This document shows, piece by piece, positions 10,250 through 19,728 of a stretch of DNA of 64,000 nucleotides. The stretch covers positions 1 through 64,000 of the forward strand of contig JAJDAC010000020.1 of assembly GCA_029262065.1 (NCBI GenBank), written 5' to 3'. Origin of the DNA: Candidatus Krumholzibacteriota bacterium. GTDB lineage: Bacteria > Krumholzibacteriota > Krumholzibacteriia > JAJRXK01. Position numbers and translations under genes: made by a program. The notes under the pieces were generated by a model that ran no database searches, was not told where the DNA came from, and worked only from the letters and a program-made list of their open reading frames with translations. How positions within the stretch are numbered: the stretch's first letter is position 1; each line of letters starts with the position of its first letter.

Positions 10250-11410
10250 ATGCGAATGATCATTTTTCTTTTCTGCAGCGGCCTACTCGTCCCATGGGCA
10301 GCGTCGAGCTACGGGGCCACCATCCGAGTAGCCAAGACGCCGCCTCTTGACTACTCCGTCTTGCAGGACGCCCTCGACGCCGCTGCGCCCGGGGACACGA
10401 TTGCCGTTGGACCCGGACGATACGATCAGTTTCAGCTTCACGACGTAATCGATGGCACATTTGTTCAGTCAATTGGCTGGGTTCAGACCGAGGGCATCAC
10501 GTTGATCGGAGACGACCGTGAAACCGTCTTCGTGGGGCCAGAAACGCAGGTTGGCAATGTAGCCGGGGTCTCAACCGTCGCATTCGGTGTTGATCGAGGA
10601 ATCGGGGGACTGTATGTCCGAGGGATTACGTTTCAGAATACGAATTTCGCTTTCTCCGCTCGCAATGAATGTGTCATTGAGACGTGCTCGTTTGAGTTCG
10701 CCCTCTCGATAGCGCTGCTTGCGACTGTTACAAACGGTCTCTTGGTAAGGGAGAGTTCGTTCTTTTCCTGCGAAGATGGTGTTGTCTCTCCAGTTGGAAG
10801 CGGCAACTCGAATCTACAGGTGGTTGGATGCCAATTCCTGCAGATGTCAACGTTCGGCGTAGATTTTTCAAGCGTCGACTCGGGGCTCATTTCCGGTTGC
10901 TATTTCTCGGCCAATCGAATTCCGATCCAGATTTGGAACTCCGAGGGAGTCGTAGTCGACTCAAATGAGACGTCCGGTGTGACTCTCGGTGCTTGCGGGG
11001 TCACAGGCGGGAACGCGACTCTAATCGGGAATCGATTCGGAGCCACGACCGACGCCACATTCGCCGTCAAGGGTGGGGCGGTCGTGTTCGCGTCGGGCAA
11101 CCATATCGGTGCCGGCCAAGGCGCAACTATGTTCATACAGGGTTCGTCCCGTCTGACGTTCAACCACGGATTGATCGAGCCCGGAAACGGTCCGTCTGTA
11201 TTGGTTACAACCGCGGTGTCTGAGGTTCCAGCTCATGATCTTCGAAACAACTACTGGGGCACGACGGACCTGGCCGTGATTGAAAAGTGGATCTCCGACG
11301 GGGACGACAATCCGTTTCACAGCATCGTCGAATTCGAGCCAATCGCGACCTCTCCGATTCCAACTAGGAAAGAATCCATGAGTACGTTTCGTTCCAAGTT
11401 TGGCCCATAG
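10250..11410 (+). CDS. Exported right-handed beta-helix protein, copy A
   Basis: A 386-residue protein with signal peptide ending near SSYGA, then TIRVAKTPPLDYSVLQDALD and GDTIAVGPGRY, the beta-helix entry sequence. Coils run through NTNFAFSARNE and the SPVGSGNSNLQV turn to LRNNYWG near residue 335. It is clearly related to copies B and C (LHDVI-GTFVQ-GWVQT is shared) but more diverged from them than they are from each other. The C-terminus SMSTFRSKFGP carries the nine-residue tail. Unlike cassette I, the gene is not ATGA-coupled; 35 nt with its own extended -10 separate it from the FlgD-tailed gene. ATG at 10256 is an alternative start. Confidence 0.85.
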   Translation: MRMIIFLFCSGLLVPWAASSYGATIRVAKTPPLDYSVLQDALDAAAPGDTIAVGPGRYDQFQLHDVIDGTFVQSIGWVQTEGITLIGDDRETVFVGPETQVGNVAGVSTVAFGVDRGIGGLYVRGITFQNTNFAFSARNECVIETCSFEFALSIALLATVTNGLLVRESSFFSCEDGVVSPVGSGNSNLQVVGCQFLQMSTFGVDFSSVDSGLISGCYFSANRIPIQIWNSEGVVVDSNETSGVTLGACGVTGGNATLIGNRFGATTDATFAVKGGAVVFASGNHIGAGQGATMFIQGSSRLTFNHGLIEPGNGPSVLVTTAVSEVPAHDLRNNYWGTTDLAVIEKWISDGDDNPFHSIVEFEPIATSPIPTRKESMSTFRSKFGP

Positions 11411-11609
11411 AGGAAAGAAGACTAGAGGAACGCTCCGTCCGCGGGATTCGACGAACACATAGCCATAAATGGGCCGAGTTACCTTGGCCGATGACGGGTC
11501 CAAGCAGTCGAATTCCCCTGAGGGAGACCGCAGGTCCTGCTCAGACCTGGTCGCGCGATTTCTCGGAACCCCCTGCCCGCCGTCACGACAGATACAATAG
11601 AAGCCCCCC

Positions 11610-11722
11610 GACATCGTCTGGGAGGGCCGGGACCAACGCGGATCGCCGGTTGCGAGTGGGAAGTACCCTTGCCCCCCGCAACGTGATTCGATGATCTGTT
11701 CCGGCCCCGATTCGGCCAATAG
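11610..11722 (+). pseudogene. Collapsed cassette relic: FlgD-domain fragment plus beta-helix tail
   Basis: The 347-bp gap between copies A and B holds no intact gene. At 11610-11666 the frame reads DIVWEGRDQRGSPVASGKY, nearly the end of the FlgD-type domain in the 9324 gene. About 30 bp later 11696-11722 reads LFRPRFGQ and a stop, matching the final residues of the beta-helix copies. The order (FlgD-tailed gene, then beta-helix) is that of the full cassette, so this looks like a third cassette deleted down to two 3' ends. I see nothing recognisable in 11411-11609. Confidence 0.7.
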
Positions 11723-11742
11723 GCACCCTCGCGCCGCCGCTG

Positions 11743-11757
11743 TGATAGGCTCCGGAC
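11743..11757 (+). promoter_or_regulatory. Extended -10 promoter ahead of beta-helix copy B
   Basis: TGATAGGCT at 11743-11751 lies exactly 6 nt before the ATG at 11758, the same geometry as in copies A and C; no Shine-Dalgarno. The surrounding spacer is nearly the same as at 12926-12960. Confidence 0.5.
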
Positions 11758-12925
11758 ATGCGTAGCCACCTTGCCCAGCTGATGGTCTCCGCGGGTCTTC
11801 TCGTACTCGCCTACGTCCCGGCACGGGCCGATACGATCCGAGTCGCCCAGATCCCGCCTTTCAACTACTCCGTGCTCCAAGATGCCATTGACGCAGCGGC
11901 GCCTGGGGACACCATCGCCGTCGGTCCTGGCCGGTACGATGAATTCAAGCTCCATGATGTGATCGAGGGAACCTTTGTTCAGGCAGTCGGGTGGGTTCAA
12001 ACCGAGAACCTTACGATTATTTGGTGATAGCCGAGAAACGGTATTCGTCGGCCCAGAAAGTCCAGTGCTCAGCATAGATGGAACCTCGACAGTTGCTTTC
12101 GGGATAGATCTAGGCATGGAAGGTTCGCACGTTCAGGGCATTACGTTCCAGAATACCAATTTCGCCTTCTCAGCACGCGCCGGAGCGATGATTGAGATGT
12201 GCGGATTCGAAGGCGCTCCTGCGATTGGGATGATTGTCTCTACCTCGGACGGACTCAAGGTCACGCAGTGTATGTTTCGAGCTTGCGGCAATGGGCTCGC
12301 GTCTCCCACAGGGAGTGGGAACTCGAATCTGGAGGTCGTCGACTCTCAGTTCATTGATATTTCTGCGCTTGGTATTGACTTTGAGGGTGTCAGTTCAGGA
12401 GTCATTTCAGGTTGTTTGTTCTCGGGCAACCGTGTTCCCATTCAGGTCGCAGAGTCGGACGACATAGTGATCGAATCGTGCGAGACCGTTGGCGCTACTT
12501 TAAATGCTTGTGTTGTTGCTAGCGGCACCGCTGCCCTCGCTCACAATCAGTTTGGACCTGCGGGCGATGCGACACTTGCCCTAATTAGAGGGGCTGTTGT
12601 GCAGGCGTGGGACAATCACGTGAGTGCGGGCGGGGTGGCTACGATATTCATTGGAAGTAGATCTCAACTGACCTTCAGTAATGGATTCATACAGCATGGC
12701 GATGCTCCGTCGGTACTGGTGGACACGGCCACGCCAGTTCCACCTACCCATGATCTCCGCAACAACTACTGGGGAACAGTCGACCTGGCTCAGATCGAGG
12801 AATGGATCACCGACGGCAACGACAATCCCTTCCTCAGCATTGTCGAGTTCGAACCGATCCTGACCTCGTCCGTGCCAACACAACGTGAGTCGATGAGTGT
12901 GTTTCGGGCCCGATTCGGGCAGTAG
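11758..12925 (+). pseudogene. Beta-helix protein copy B, frameshifted
   Basis: The gene starts like copy C: signal peptide, TIRVAQIPPFNYSVLQDAID, LHDVIEGTFVQAVGWVQT. After ENLTII the frame hits TGA because of one extra T in ATTATTTGG near 12020-12022. Copy C reads acgataatcggtgat at the same place. The rest (GDSRETVFVGPES onward) is open in the other frame to 12925 and ends SMSVFRARFGQ, with an intact coil pattern and LRNNYWG. A single-base slip in an otherwise clean gene means a recent mutation, a phase-variation-like slip, or a sequencing error. Confidence 0.8.
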
Positions 12926-12945
12926 GAAACCTCGCGCCACCGGTG

Positions 12946-12960
12946 TGATAGACTCGGGGC
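12946..12960 (+). promoter_or_regulatory. Extended -10 promoter ahead of beta-helix copy C
   Basis: TGATAGACT at 12946-12954 sits 6 nt before the ATG at 12961 with no Shine-Dalgarno, as for copies A and B. A leaderless transcript is the simplest reading. Confidence 0.5.
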
Positions 12961-14124
12961 ATGCGCATCTACATCGCCCAGCTGACGATCTCTGCCGGTC
13001 TTCTCGTACTCGCCTGCGCCCCAGTAGGGGCCGATACCATTCGAGTCGCCCGGACGCCGCCGTTCGACCACTCCGTGCTGCAAGATGCCATCGATGCAGC
13101 GGCGCCCGGCGACACCGTAACCGTCGGTCCCGGTCGGTACGATGAGTTTCGGCTCCACGATGTGATCGAGGGAACCTTTGTTCAGGCAGTCGGGTGGGTT
13201 CAAACCCCGGAGCTAACGATAATCGGTGATGGCCGAGATATGGTTTTCGTTGGACCTGCGAATCTGGTGCTCAACGTAGGCGGCACATCAACGGTCGCGT
13301 TCGGGATCGACCGAGGGATGGAAGGTTCGTTTGTGCGGGGCATTACTTTTCAGAATACGAATTTCGCTTTCTCAGCACGTGTTGGAGCAGTAGTCGAGAT
13401 GTGCAGTTTCGAAGGCGCTCCTGGAATCGGATTTGTGATCTCTACGTCCAATGGCCTCCGAGTGCAGGATTGTGAGTTCCGATCTGGCGATGTTGGACTT
13501 GCGTCTCCAACTGGGAGCGGGAACTCCAACCTGGAGGTAAGTGACTGCCAGTTCGTTGATATGGCACTTGGGGTTGACTTCGAGAGCGTGAATTCGGGGG
13601 TCATTTCAGACTGTTTTTTCTCCGACAACCAGATTCCCATTCAAGTCGTTGGATCGAACGGCGTTTTGGTCGAGTCGTGCGAAACCGTGGGCACAACACT
13701 TAGCGCATGTGTGGTCTCGCGCGGAGACGCAACCCTGCTCAGAAACCGGTTCGGTCCAGCCACCGATGCAACGCTTGCTTTGCTGGGCGGAGCGATTGTC
13801 TCTGGCCTAAACAACCATGTCGGTGCGGGATCAGGCGCGACCATCTTCATTCAGGGTACATCTCAGCTCACATTCAATCACGGGTTCATAGAACCGGGCC
13901 CTGACCCGTCGGTGATCGTTCGCACGGCCGTGACTGCAGTGCCGACCCACGATCTCCGCAACAATTACTGGGGAACAGTCGATCCGACTCAGATCGAGGA
14001 ATGGATCACCGATGGCAACGACAATCCCTTCCACAGCGTTGTGGAGTTCGAGCCGATCCTTACCTCGCCCGTGCCGACGCAGCGTGAGTCGATGAGTGCG
14101 CTCCGGGCCCGATTCGGGCAGTAG
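12961..14124 (+). CDS. Exported right-handed beta-helix protein, copy C
   Basis: A 387-residue intact member of the tandem array. The signal peptide (MRIYIAQLTISAGLLVLACA) is followed by DTIRVARTPPFDHSVLQDAI and GDTVTVGPGRY. Coils include FVRGITFQNTNFAFSAR, SPTGSGNSNLEVSDC and finally LRNNYWGTVD. It ends SMSALRARFGQ, the shared nine-residue tail. Copies B and C are close at the DNA level, consistent with recent tandem duplication. No catalytic residues of pectate lyase or polygalacturonase families are evident; surface recognition or adhesion is a reasonable guess only. Confidence 0.85.
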   Translation: MRIYIAQLTISAGLLVLACAPVGADTIRVARTPPFDHSVLQDAIDAAAPGDTVTVGPGRYDEFRLHDVIEGTFVQAVGWVQTPELTIIGDGRDMVFVGPANLVLNVGGTSTVAFGIDRGMEGSFVRGITFQNTNFAFSARVGAVVEMCSFEGAPGIGFVISTSNGLRVQDCEFRSGDVGLASPTGSGNSNLEVSDCQFVDMALGVDFESVNSGVISDCFFSDNQIPIQVVGSNGVLVESCETVGTTLSACVVSRGDATLLRNRFGPATDATLALLGGAIVSGLNNHVGAGSGATIFIQGTSQLTFNHGFIEPGPDPSVIVRTAVTAVPTHDLRNNYWGTVDPTQIEEWITDGNDNPFHSVVEFEPILTSPVPTQRESMSALRARFGQ

Positions 14125-14163
14125 GAACCCTTCGCGCCACCGCTGTGATGTCGTCGGAGATTC
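14125..14163 (+). repeat. Orphan copy of the inter-beta-helix spacer
   Basis: The 30 bp after the stop of copy C (gaacccttcgcgccaccgct, then gtgatg) repeat the spacers at 11723-11757 and 12926-12960, including a decayed form of the TG-n-TAnnnT box. No beta-helix gene follows; a convergent gene ends at 14170. The array probably once extended further right. Confidence 0.6.
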
Positions 14164-14169
14164 CCAAAC

Positions 14170-16419
14170 TCAACGAACCACCGTAACGGCCTGCGAATCC
14201 ACGGTTCCAGACGCCCGAAGCACGGCCCGATACACGCCACTGGCAACCGGACGCCCCTGTATGTCTACACCGGTCCAATCCAGCGCGTGTTCGCCAGGAT
14301 CCAGATGTGTCCATTCGTGTTTCCATACCGATCGACCTCGGGCATCCACGATCGTAAGTTCCGCCGGCCCGCTGACGGTGGTGCTCAAGAGAAACCGCGT
14401 GTGGGGATTGAATGGATTCGGGGAGGTTCGCACGATTCGCGCGCCAGGGACTCGTTGGTTCATTGTCCCCGTCGTCGTGCTATCCAGGAAGGTCCACCGA
14501 GCGATGCCAACGGAAGACGTTCCTCCCATGCGGGCAAAGTCACCAACCAGAATCAGATCGCCGTTCCACTCCGTGGCGTCCGTAACCTTGCCACTGTGGG
14601 GAATCGGCAACCAACGCCCGTTCTGAAACGTGAACACTCCGTCGCGGTACGCCGAGGCAACCAAGCGATTCCCCGAGCGTACCAGGTCAGTGCTGTCGTG
14701 GAATCGATCGCCCACTGATCGCCACTGACGGTCTTGCCAGACCACTACAGAAGCTGGCTTCCCCGTAACGCTGTCGTTCACAAGTCCACTGACATACAGG
14801 CTACCGTTGATGCCCAGGAAACTTCTGGCGCTCTGAATGCCGTTCGCGTGCGCGAAGGGTTCCCAATTGGTTCCCGTCCAGCGAACCACTTCGAGTGGGG
14901 CCTGCGAACTGTGCCTTCCCAGCACCACAAATTGACCATCGAGCGTTGTAAACCTCGTTCGGCCTCCTGGCATCCCGTCGCTAATTGGAATCCATTGGGT
15001 CCCGTCGAGGAAAGAAGCGCCTCGATAAACGACCCCTGGTCCCTCCCAAACAAAGCCTGAAGCAATCAGACCTTGGTCAGTGACATGGAGTTGACTAGCG
15101 GACCCAACCTGCGAATCGAGAGTCATGGATGGCTGCCACGCAGTGCCGTTCCAGGCCAGGACGGGCGCGGCGCGCCCTGAGACCGTGTCGTCGAAATCAC
15201 CTGCGGCGTACAGAACGCCGTCATGTTCTTGTAGCGCTTGGACTCGCCCCTCAATGTGTCCCATCGCACTCCACCGAGCGCCGTCCCAGCGGGCAACGTT
15301 GTCTACGATTGTGGATCCCGCCGATCCGAATTCTCCTGCGACCACCAGGTCGCCTTCAAACGTGGTCACCGCACTCGCGTAACCTGCAAGACCGGCTCCC
15401 CCGGGAGCCACCAATACCGACGCTTCACCGTTGTTCCACAAGCCAACGGAGCGCCGACCGAGGTACCGAATTGGTAGAGAGGAGTGGTATTGGCCCATTC
15501 CGTCCAGCAAGACCGGCCAATGGGGTCGCGATGGTTGCAGTGCGACCCAAGTTCCATCCCAGGCCGCAAGACCCAGATGCTCGACGCCGTTTATGCGCCA
15601 CGAGTAGTCGATTACGAGATGTTGTCTGTGAATGGTTGCGCGGTACACGTTCCGCGATGGGTCCGAATCCCAGGGCGAGGACCAGCTGGCTCCATCGAAC
15701 ATAGCCAGACCTGAATCGAAGCTCAACACGCTGCCTACGGCAAAGATCGCAGCGTCGTTGGCAACCACGTCGAATACCTGGCCCCGAAGGTCACCCAATG
15801 CGAGCCAATCATTCCCCACGAGTCGAAACACGGAGTTCCAACCTGTAGATGCTCGTTTGTCGGTGCGGAGGTACCCGCCAACGTACAGAGTGTCGTCGTG
15901 AACCAGTAGCGACGACGCGTCACCATGGAAACCATCTTGTCCAACCGGAGCCCATGACAAACCATCCCAACGCAGGACGGGATAGGTCGATTGCCGTGTC
16001 GCGACGTAGAGGTAGGAACCATGCGATGCGACATCGTTGACGTGGGGGTCGAGCGCTTCGCCTAGGCGCTCCCAGTATTCGCCGTTCCATGTTTGGACAG
16101 ATTCAGTCAGCGCGGCGGCTACCTGTCCGTTGTGCAGCGTCAATGCCTGCACCGGCCCCGGCGCTCCCAAACCAACGGGATGCCATTTGGATCCGTCCCA
16201 GCGGGCGATATGGTTGACGCGCAGGTTGCCAACCCACTCGAAGTTGCCACCCACGTAGAGGTCATCGCCATCGACGACGTAGGCCTTGGCGCCGTCTGCG
16301 ATGGTTTTGAGCTCGAATTCAGTGCCCCAGAACCCGCTCGCGTATTCGTTGCTCGCGAGCGATGGAGTTGCTCCCAAGATCAGAATCAGAAGGGTTGCGA
16401 CAGCGCGTGTGTGGACCAT
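14170..16419 (-). CDS. Exported beta-propeller protein with FlgD-type tail
   Basis: A 749-residue exported protein with signal peptide MVHTRAVATLLILILGATPS. It is built from about a dozen repeats of the form LYVGG-F ... I/VARWDG--W--LG (for example DDLYVGGNFEWVGN, HIARWDGSKWHPVG, VARWDGARWSAMG), the pattern of delta-60-type or Kelch-like propellers common in this group. The C-terminus is a FlgD-type domain (TSPNPFNPHTRFLLS, IVDARGRSVW, DPGEHALDWTG, VASGVYRAVL) ending VTVVR. Function is unknown; such propellers are usually surface or extracellular scaffolds. It is convergent with the beta-helix array. AGGA lies about 10 nt before the start. Confidence 0.8.
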   Translation of the reverse strand: MVHTRAVATLLILILGATPSLASNEYASGFWGTEFELKTIADGAKAYVVDGDDLYVGGNFEWVGNLRVNHIARWDGSKWHPVGLGAPGPVQALTLHNGQVAAALTESVQTWNGEYWERLGEALDPHVNDVASHGSYLYVATRQSTYPVLRWDGLSWAPVGQDGFHGDASSLLVHDDTLYVGGYLRTDKRASTGWNSVFRLVGNDWLALGDLRGQVFDVVANDAAIFAVGSVLSFDSGLAMFDGASWSSPWDSDPSRNVYRATIHRQHLVIDYSWRINGVEHLGLAAWDGTWVALQPSRPHWPVLLDGMGQYHSSLPIRYLGRRSVGLWNNGEASVLVAPGGAGLAGYASAVTTFEGDLVVAGEFGSAGSTIVDNVARWDGARWSAMGHIEGRVQALQEHDGVLYAAGDFDDTVSGRAAPVLAWNGTAWQPSMTLDSQVGSASQLHVTDQGLIASGFVWEGPGVVYRGASFLDGTQWIPISDGMPGGRTRFTTLDGQFVVLGRHSSQAPLEVVRWTGTNWEPFAHANGIQSARSFLGINGSLYVSGLVNDSVTGKPASVVVWQDRQWRSVGDRFHDSTDLVRSGNRLVASAYRDGVFTFQNGRWLPIPHSGKVTDATEWNGDLILVGDFARMGGTSSVGIARWTFLDSTTTGTMNQRVPGARIVRTSPNPFNPHTRFLLSTTVSGPAELTIVDARGRSVWKHEWTHLDPGEHALDWTGVDIQGRPVASGVYRAVLRASGTVDSQAVTVVR

Positions 16420-16486
16420 TTGTTTCGCATCCTAGATTGGGGGCGCACTGGGACGAAGCGCACTCGAGATCAGAAGCCGGGAGTCC

Positions 16487-17620
16487 CTACCCTGGTTGGG
16501 ATAGGGTCTGCCAGATCGCATCTACACAGGCCGCTCCCAGACGCTGGCTGCGCCCAGGAGACCAGCCGATCTCCGGCATGGGATGGTTGGCGGCGTCCTT
16601 GAAGGGCATCTCGAGCGTCATGGCCAGGCAGCCGAAAGTCTCAGCGATGTAGTTGGTCGCTTTGCGCAGGTCGGCAGTACCCGCCGCCGTCGACTCGTAG
16701 CCATAGCCGTGCTCGGTCTGAAAGTCTGGGCTGATGGTTGCGAGACGCTGCTTGAAAGCCTGTAGTTCCCGGTCCCTGTGTTCTGTCCAGGAAGGCACGC
16801 CATTGGCGCCGGCGATGAAGTTGTACGGCAGCGCTTCGTCACCGTGGACATCCATGAAGAAGTCCACTCCGGTCTCGTGCATGCGTCGCCGCGTGAAGTA
16901 CACCTCCGGCGATTCCGTTTCGTCCGGATCTTTCCAGGCGCGGTTGAGATTCACACCGTTGGCGTTGCAGCGCAGGTGTCCGCGCACCCCGCCGTCCGGG
17001 TTCATGCTGGGTACCACGTGCACCACCGCGCGCTCCAGCAGGGCGCGCGCCACCGGGTCCTCGGGATCGCACAAGCGTTTGAGGAAACCCTCTATCCACC
17101 ACTCGGCCATGGTTTCACCGGGATGTTGACGGGCGATGATCCAGCACGACTTCTTGTCGGCGGCCGATTCTCCAAGGGTCAGTAGGCTGAGGGCGTGGCC
17201 GTCGGGCGTGGAACAAAGCACCTTCGCGTTGACGCCCGGCGAGGCCAGGGCCCGGCCAATCAGGCGCTGGTGACGATCAAAGGGGTAAGGTGCGAAGTAG
17301 GCGAAGTAGATGGAATCCGATTCCGGCGTGCAGCGCCAGCTGAGGGCCTGGCCGTCGAACGCCGTTTCGATGCGAAACCAATGCTCCAGGTCGGTCGATG
17401 CCGCGACGCGGTAATTCTCGAATCCTTCTGGGTAGGACACCTCCCCGGCGTTCTCGAGGGTGATCGTGCAAGCCTCGCCTCCAACATCGCAAAGCTGGAA
17501 GAAGAACCACTGGCCGTGGCGCCCGCCCTCGTCGAAACGGATCTTGAGTCGAATGTCCGAGGGCGAATCGCCTGATTGGACAACGATGTTTCCGCCGTCG
17601 AAGTGGTCATTGATATGCAT
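16487..17620 (-). CDS. M14 zinc carboxypeptidase, cytosolic (CCP) type
   Basis: A 377-residue protein with no signal peptide. Residues 1-120 form the beta-sandwich N-domain typical of cytosolic carboxypeptidases. The peptidase domain has zinc ligands in HPGE (H166, E169) and H259 in DVHGDE, the substrate-binding NPDG at 207-210, NLNRAW at 224-229, and the catalytic Glu in TLEMPF near 345. All key M14 residues are present. The family removes C-terminal residues, often acidic ones; the bacterial substrate is unknown. GGGAGA lies 5 nt before the ATG. It is transcribed toward the propeller gene but separated by 67 bp, so a shared transcript is possible. Confidence 0.9.
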   Translation of the reverse strand: MHINDHFDGGNIVVQSGDSPSDIRLKIRFDEGGRHGQWFFFQLCDVGGEACTITLENAGEVSYPEGFENYRVAASTDLEHWFRIETAFDGQALSWRCTPESDSIYFAYFAPYPFDRHQRLIGRALASPGVNAKVLCSTPDGHALSLLTLGESAADKKSCWIIARQHPGETMAEWWIEGFLKRLCDPEDPVARALLERAVVHVVPSMNPDGGVRGHLRCNANGVNLNRAWKDPDETESPEVYFTRRRMHETGVDFFMDVHGDEALPYNFIAGANGVPSWTEHRDRELQAFKQRLATISPDFQTEHGYGYESTAAGTADLRKATNYIAETFGCLAMTLEMPFKDAANHPMPEIGWSPGRSQRLGAACVDAIWQTLSQPG

Positions 17621-17853
17621 GGCGTCTCCCTGTCAGGTTTCGACAGACAGGTTAGGGTCAGGTGGGCAGGATGTCATTCTGCATCTGCGGCGGTGTCCCT
17701 TTTGGCGCGGCTGAAGCTCCACTCCCGCGTGGTGTCACCGAGGACCGTGTTGGCAAGACTCTCCGATTCGCGAGTTTGTTGTTGCCGGGCACACAAATGT
17801 ACTGTATTGTCTCAGCACATCGACGACCTCAGCCTCCCAACTGTGATCGCACG

Positions 17854-19728
17854 ATGACCGCCATTGCATCACCGCTTGTCAGGAGCATCGCGTCGCACAC
17901 CGCGATGACGCCCGACCAGCGCGCGCGAAATTTCAGGGACAAACCAAGGAAGCTCGTCCACGAACTCTCGCTGGCGGCGTTCGCGTTTCGCAACGCGCGC
18001 GCTCACCGCGACCTGGGCTTCTCTTCATTGCGCGACTACATTCGCGCCCGGCCTGGCCTCACCTGGAACACATGGTCGGGGCTGGTGCGAGTCGGTACTG
18101 TCCTTTCCGCGTCGGCGCAAACGTCCATCCAGTTCATGCGGGGCAACCTGCAGGCTTCCGTCATCGAACGCATGGCCAGCCAGTCTGATCCCACGCGTTG
18201 GGATGAGCTTTCCCATGAACTGGCCGGCCTGACCACTCGCGAAGCCTTCGATCGCCTGAAGCGCGAGCGCCGCCCAAAGGACCGGCCATCCGACCACATC
18301 TGTGAAGAAACAGTGCGCGTCTCCATCTCGATGCCGCCCGCCGTGGCCAACTATATAGAAGACACCCTGGATCTCGCCCGATCGCTCCTGGGCGAGGATT
18401 CCACCGAAGAACAATGCATAGAAGCCATCTGCGCCGAGGTTGCAAGCGACGCGTTCACCGGTGGCGCAAGCGTCCATCCACTGACCGCACGCGATCGCTA
18501 CGCGGCCAATCTGAGCGCCGTGCGAAAACGACCGCAACAGAGTCCAGCCGAGCCATCCCGCACAGAGCCCGATGAGTCCCCTTCACGTCCCGCCCCTCGC
18601 GAGCTCGATGCCCAACTCATCCAACTCGTTCGACAGCGCGAAGCGCTCGAAATCGAACGCGAAGACGAGCTTCTCACCATGTTCCACCAAGACGTGCATG
18701 GCCAGCACGGTTATCCGCGCTTCAAGACCTTCGCCGAAGAGTGTCTCGAACTTCCAGAGCGCACAGCTGACCTCATGCTCCAACGCGCCCGTTCCCGCGT
18801 AACCCGGCATCCGCTGGCCCTCGCACGTGCGCAAGGTCGACTCACCGCCGTCCAATGCGACCAGTTGCGCCGCCTCGAGCGCCATGCCGGTGTACCCCGC
18901 GTTGCCATGGATGCTTGGATCGAAGAAGCACGCTTGGTCACTACCCGCTTCCTGGCCACCAAGGTCGACTGGGCCATCCGCGTTTGTCGCACCGACCTGG
19001 CCAAGTTCGCCCGCACCGGCTACGCGCCCCCAACCGACGCGGCGGCGCAAACATCCATCCAATCACCCACATCGCTCGCGGCCAATCCCGAATTGCCCGA
19101 CCTTGAACTCCAACCCGAAGACTTCGATCCAGCCGCATCGACCGCACCCAGCCACACCGTCAGCCTTCGTTGGACCCTCAGCCTCGACCTGGCCGACACC
19201 CTGCTCGAACTCATGGCCTCGATCACTGACCGCGCCCGGTTCATCAGTAGCCGTCGCTCCGGCGTGTCCATCGAGGAGATACCCGAGCCGCCGCCCTGGT
19301 GGTCCCTTCTCAAACTCTGCAAGATGGCCCGCACTACCTGGGCCCAACACCTGGACCTCTCGTTCGATCGCCGCTGGCATCGCGACACGCTCGAACGTGA
19401 CCGTTACCGCTGTCGCGCACCCGAATGCACCAAACGCAGCATGCTGGAGGTTCATCACATCATCTTCGCCAGCCACGGTGGCCCCGACGAACTGCCGAAC
19501 TTGGTCACGTTGTGTCACTACCACCATCACCGCGGTGTGCACGAGCACCGCATGGCGGTCTCCGGTCGCGCCCTACGCGGCGCCATGGACCTGCGCTGGC
19601 GCATGGGTGTCATGGGGGAGTGGATCGGCGATCGCCGCAAGCCGTTGCCACCATCTGCAAGCGCCCCTTCGACGAGTCTGGTAGAGTGTGCCGACCCAAG
19701 TTCGCTAGCCGCTGGAGAGCCATCGTGA
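17854..19728 (+). CDS. HNH endonuclease-domain protein
   Basis: A 624-residue cytoplasmic protein. The start at 17854 gives MTAIASPLVRS; an upstream open extension to 17662 has no family-like sequence. Two helical segments (about 20-110 and 250-390) resemble the repeated N-terminal helices of DUF222/13E12-like HNH proteins (LGFSSLRDYI, YPRFKTFAEECLEL). The HNH nuclease lies near 515-570: RYRCRAPECTKR with zinc-binding Cys, EVHHI (His near 534), LPNLVTLCHYHHHRGVHE. These genes are often multicopy and self-contained; a role in DNA cleavage is inferred from the domain. Its stop overlaps the next gene as GTGA, indicating coupling. Confidence 0.8.
   Translation: MTAIASPLVRSIASHTAMTPDQRARNFRDKPRKLVHELSLAAFAFRNARAHRDLGFSSLRDYIRARPGLTWNTWSGLVRVGTVLSASAQTSIQFMRGNLQASVIERMASQSDPTRWDELSHELAGLTTREAFDRLKRERRPKDRPSDHICEETVRVSISMPPAVANYIEDTLDLARSLLGEDSTEEQCIEAICAEVASDAFTGGASVHPLTARDRYAANLSAVRKRPQQSPAEPSRTEPDESPSRPAPRELDAQLIQLVRQREALEIEREDELLTMFHQDVHGQHGYPRFKTFAEECLELPERTADLMLQRARSRVTRHPLALARAQGRLTAVQCDQLRRLERHAGVPRVAMDAWIEEARLVTTRFLATKVDWAIRVCRTDLAKFARTGYAPPTDAAAQTSIQSPTSLAANPELPDLELQPEDFDPAASTAPSHTVSLRWTLSLDLADTLLELMASITDRARFISSRRSGVSIEEIPEPPPWWSLLKLCKMARTTWAQHLDLSFDRRWHRDTLERDRYRCRAPECTKRSMLEVHHIIFASHGGPDELPNLVTLCHYHHHRGVHEHRMAVSGRALRGAMDLRWRMGVMGEWIGDRRKPLPPSASAPSTSLVECADPSSLAAGEPS

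Noticed and set aside
18827-19684. 285-codon ORF overlapping the HNH gene
   Set aside because: Same-strand shadow frame, Pro/Ser/Thr/Arg-rich, without its own ribosome binding site; the HNH motif lies in the other frame.
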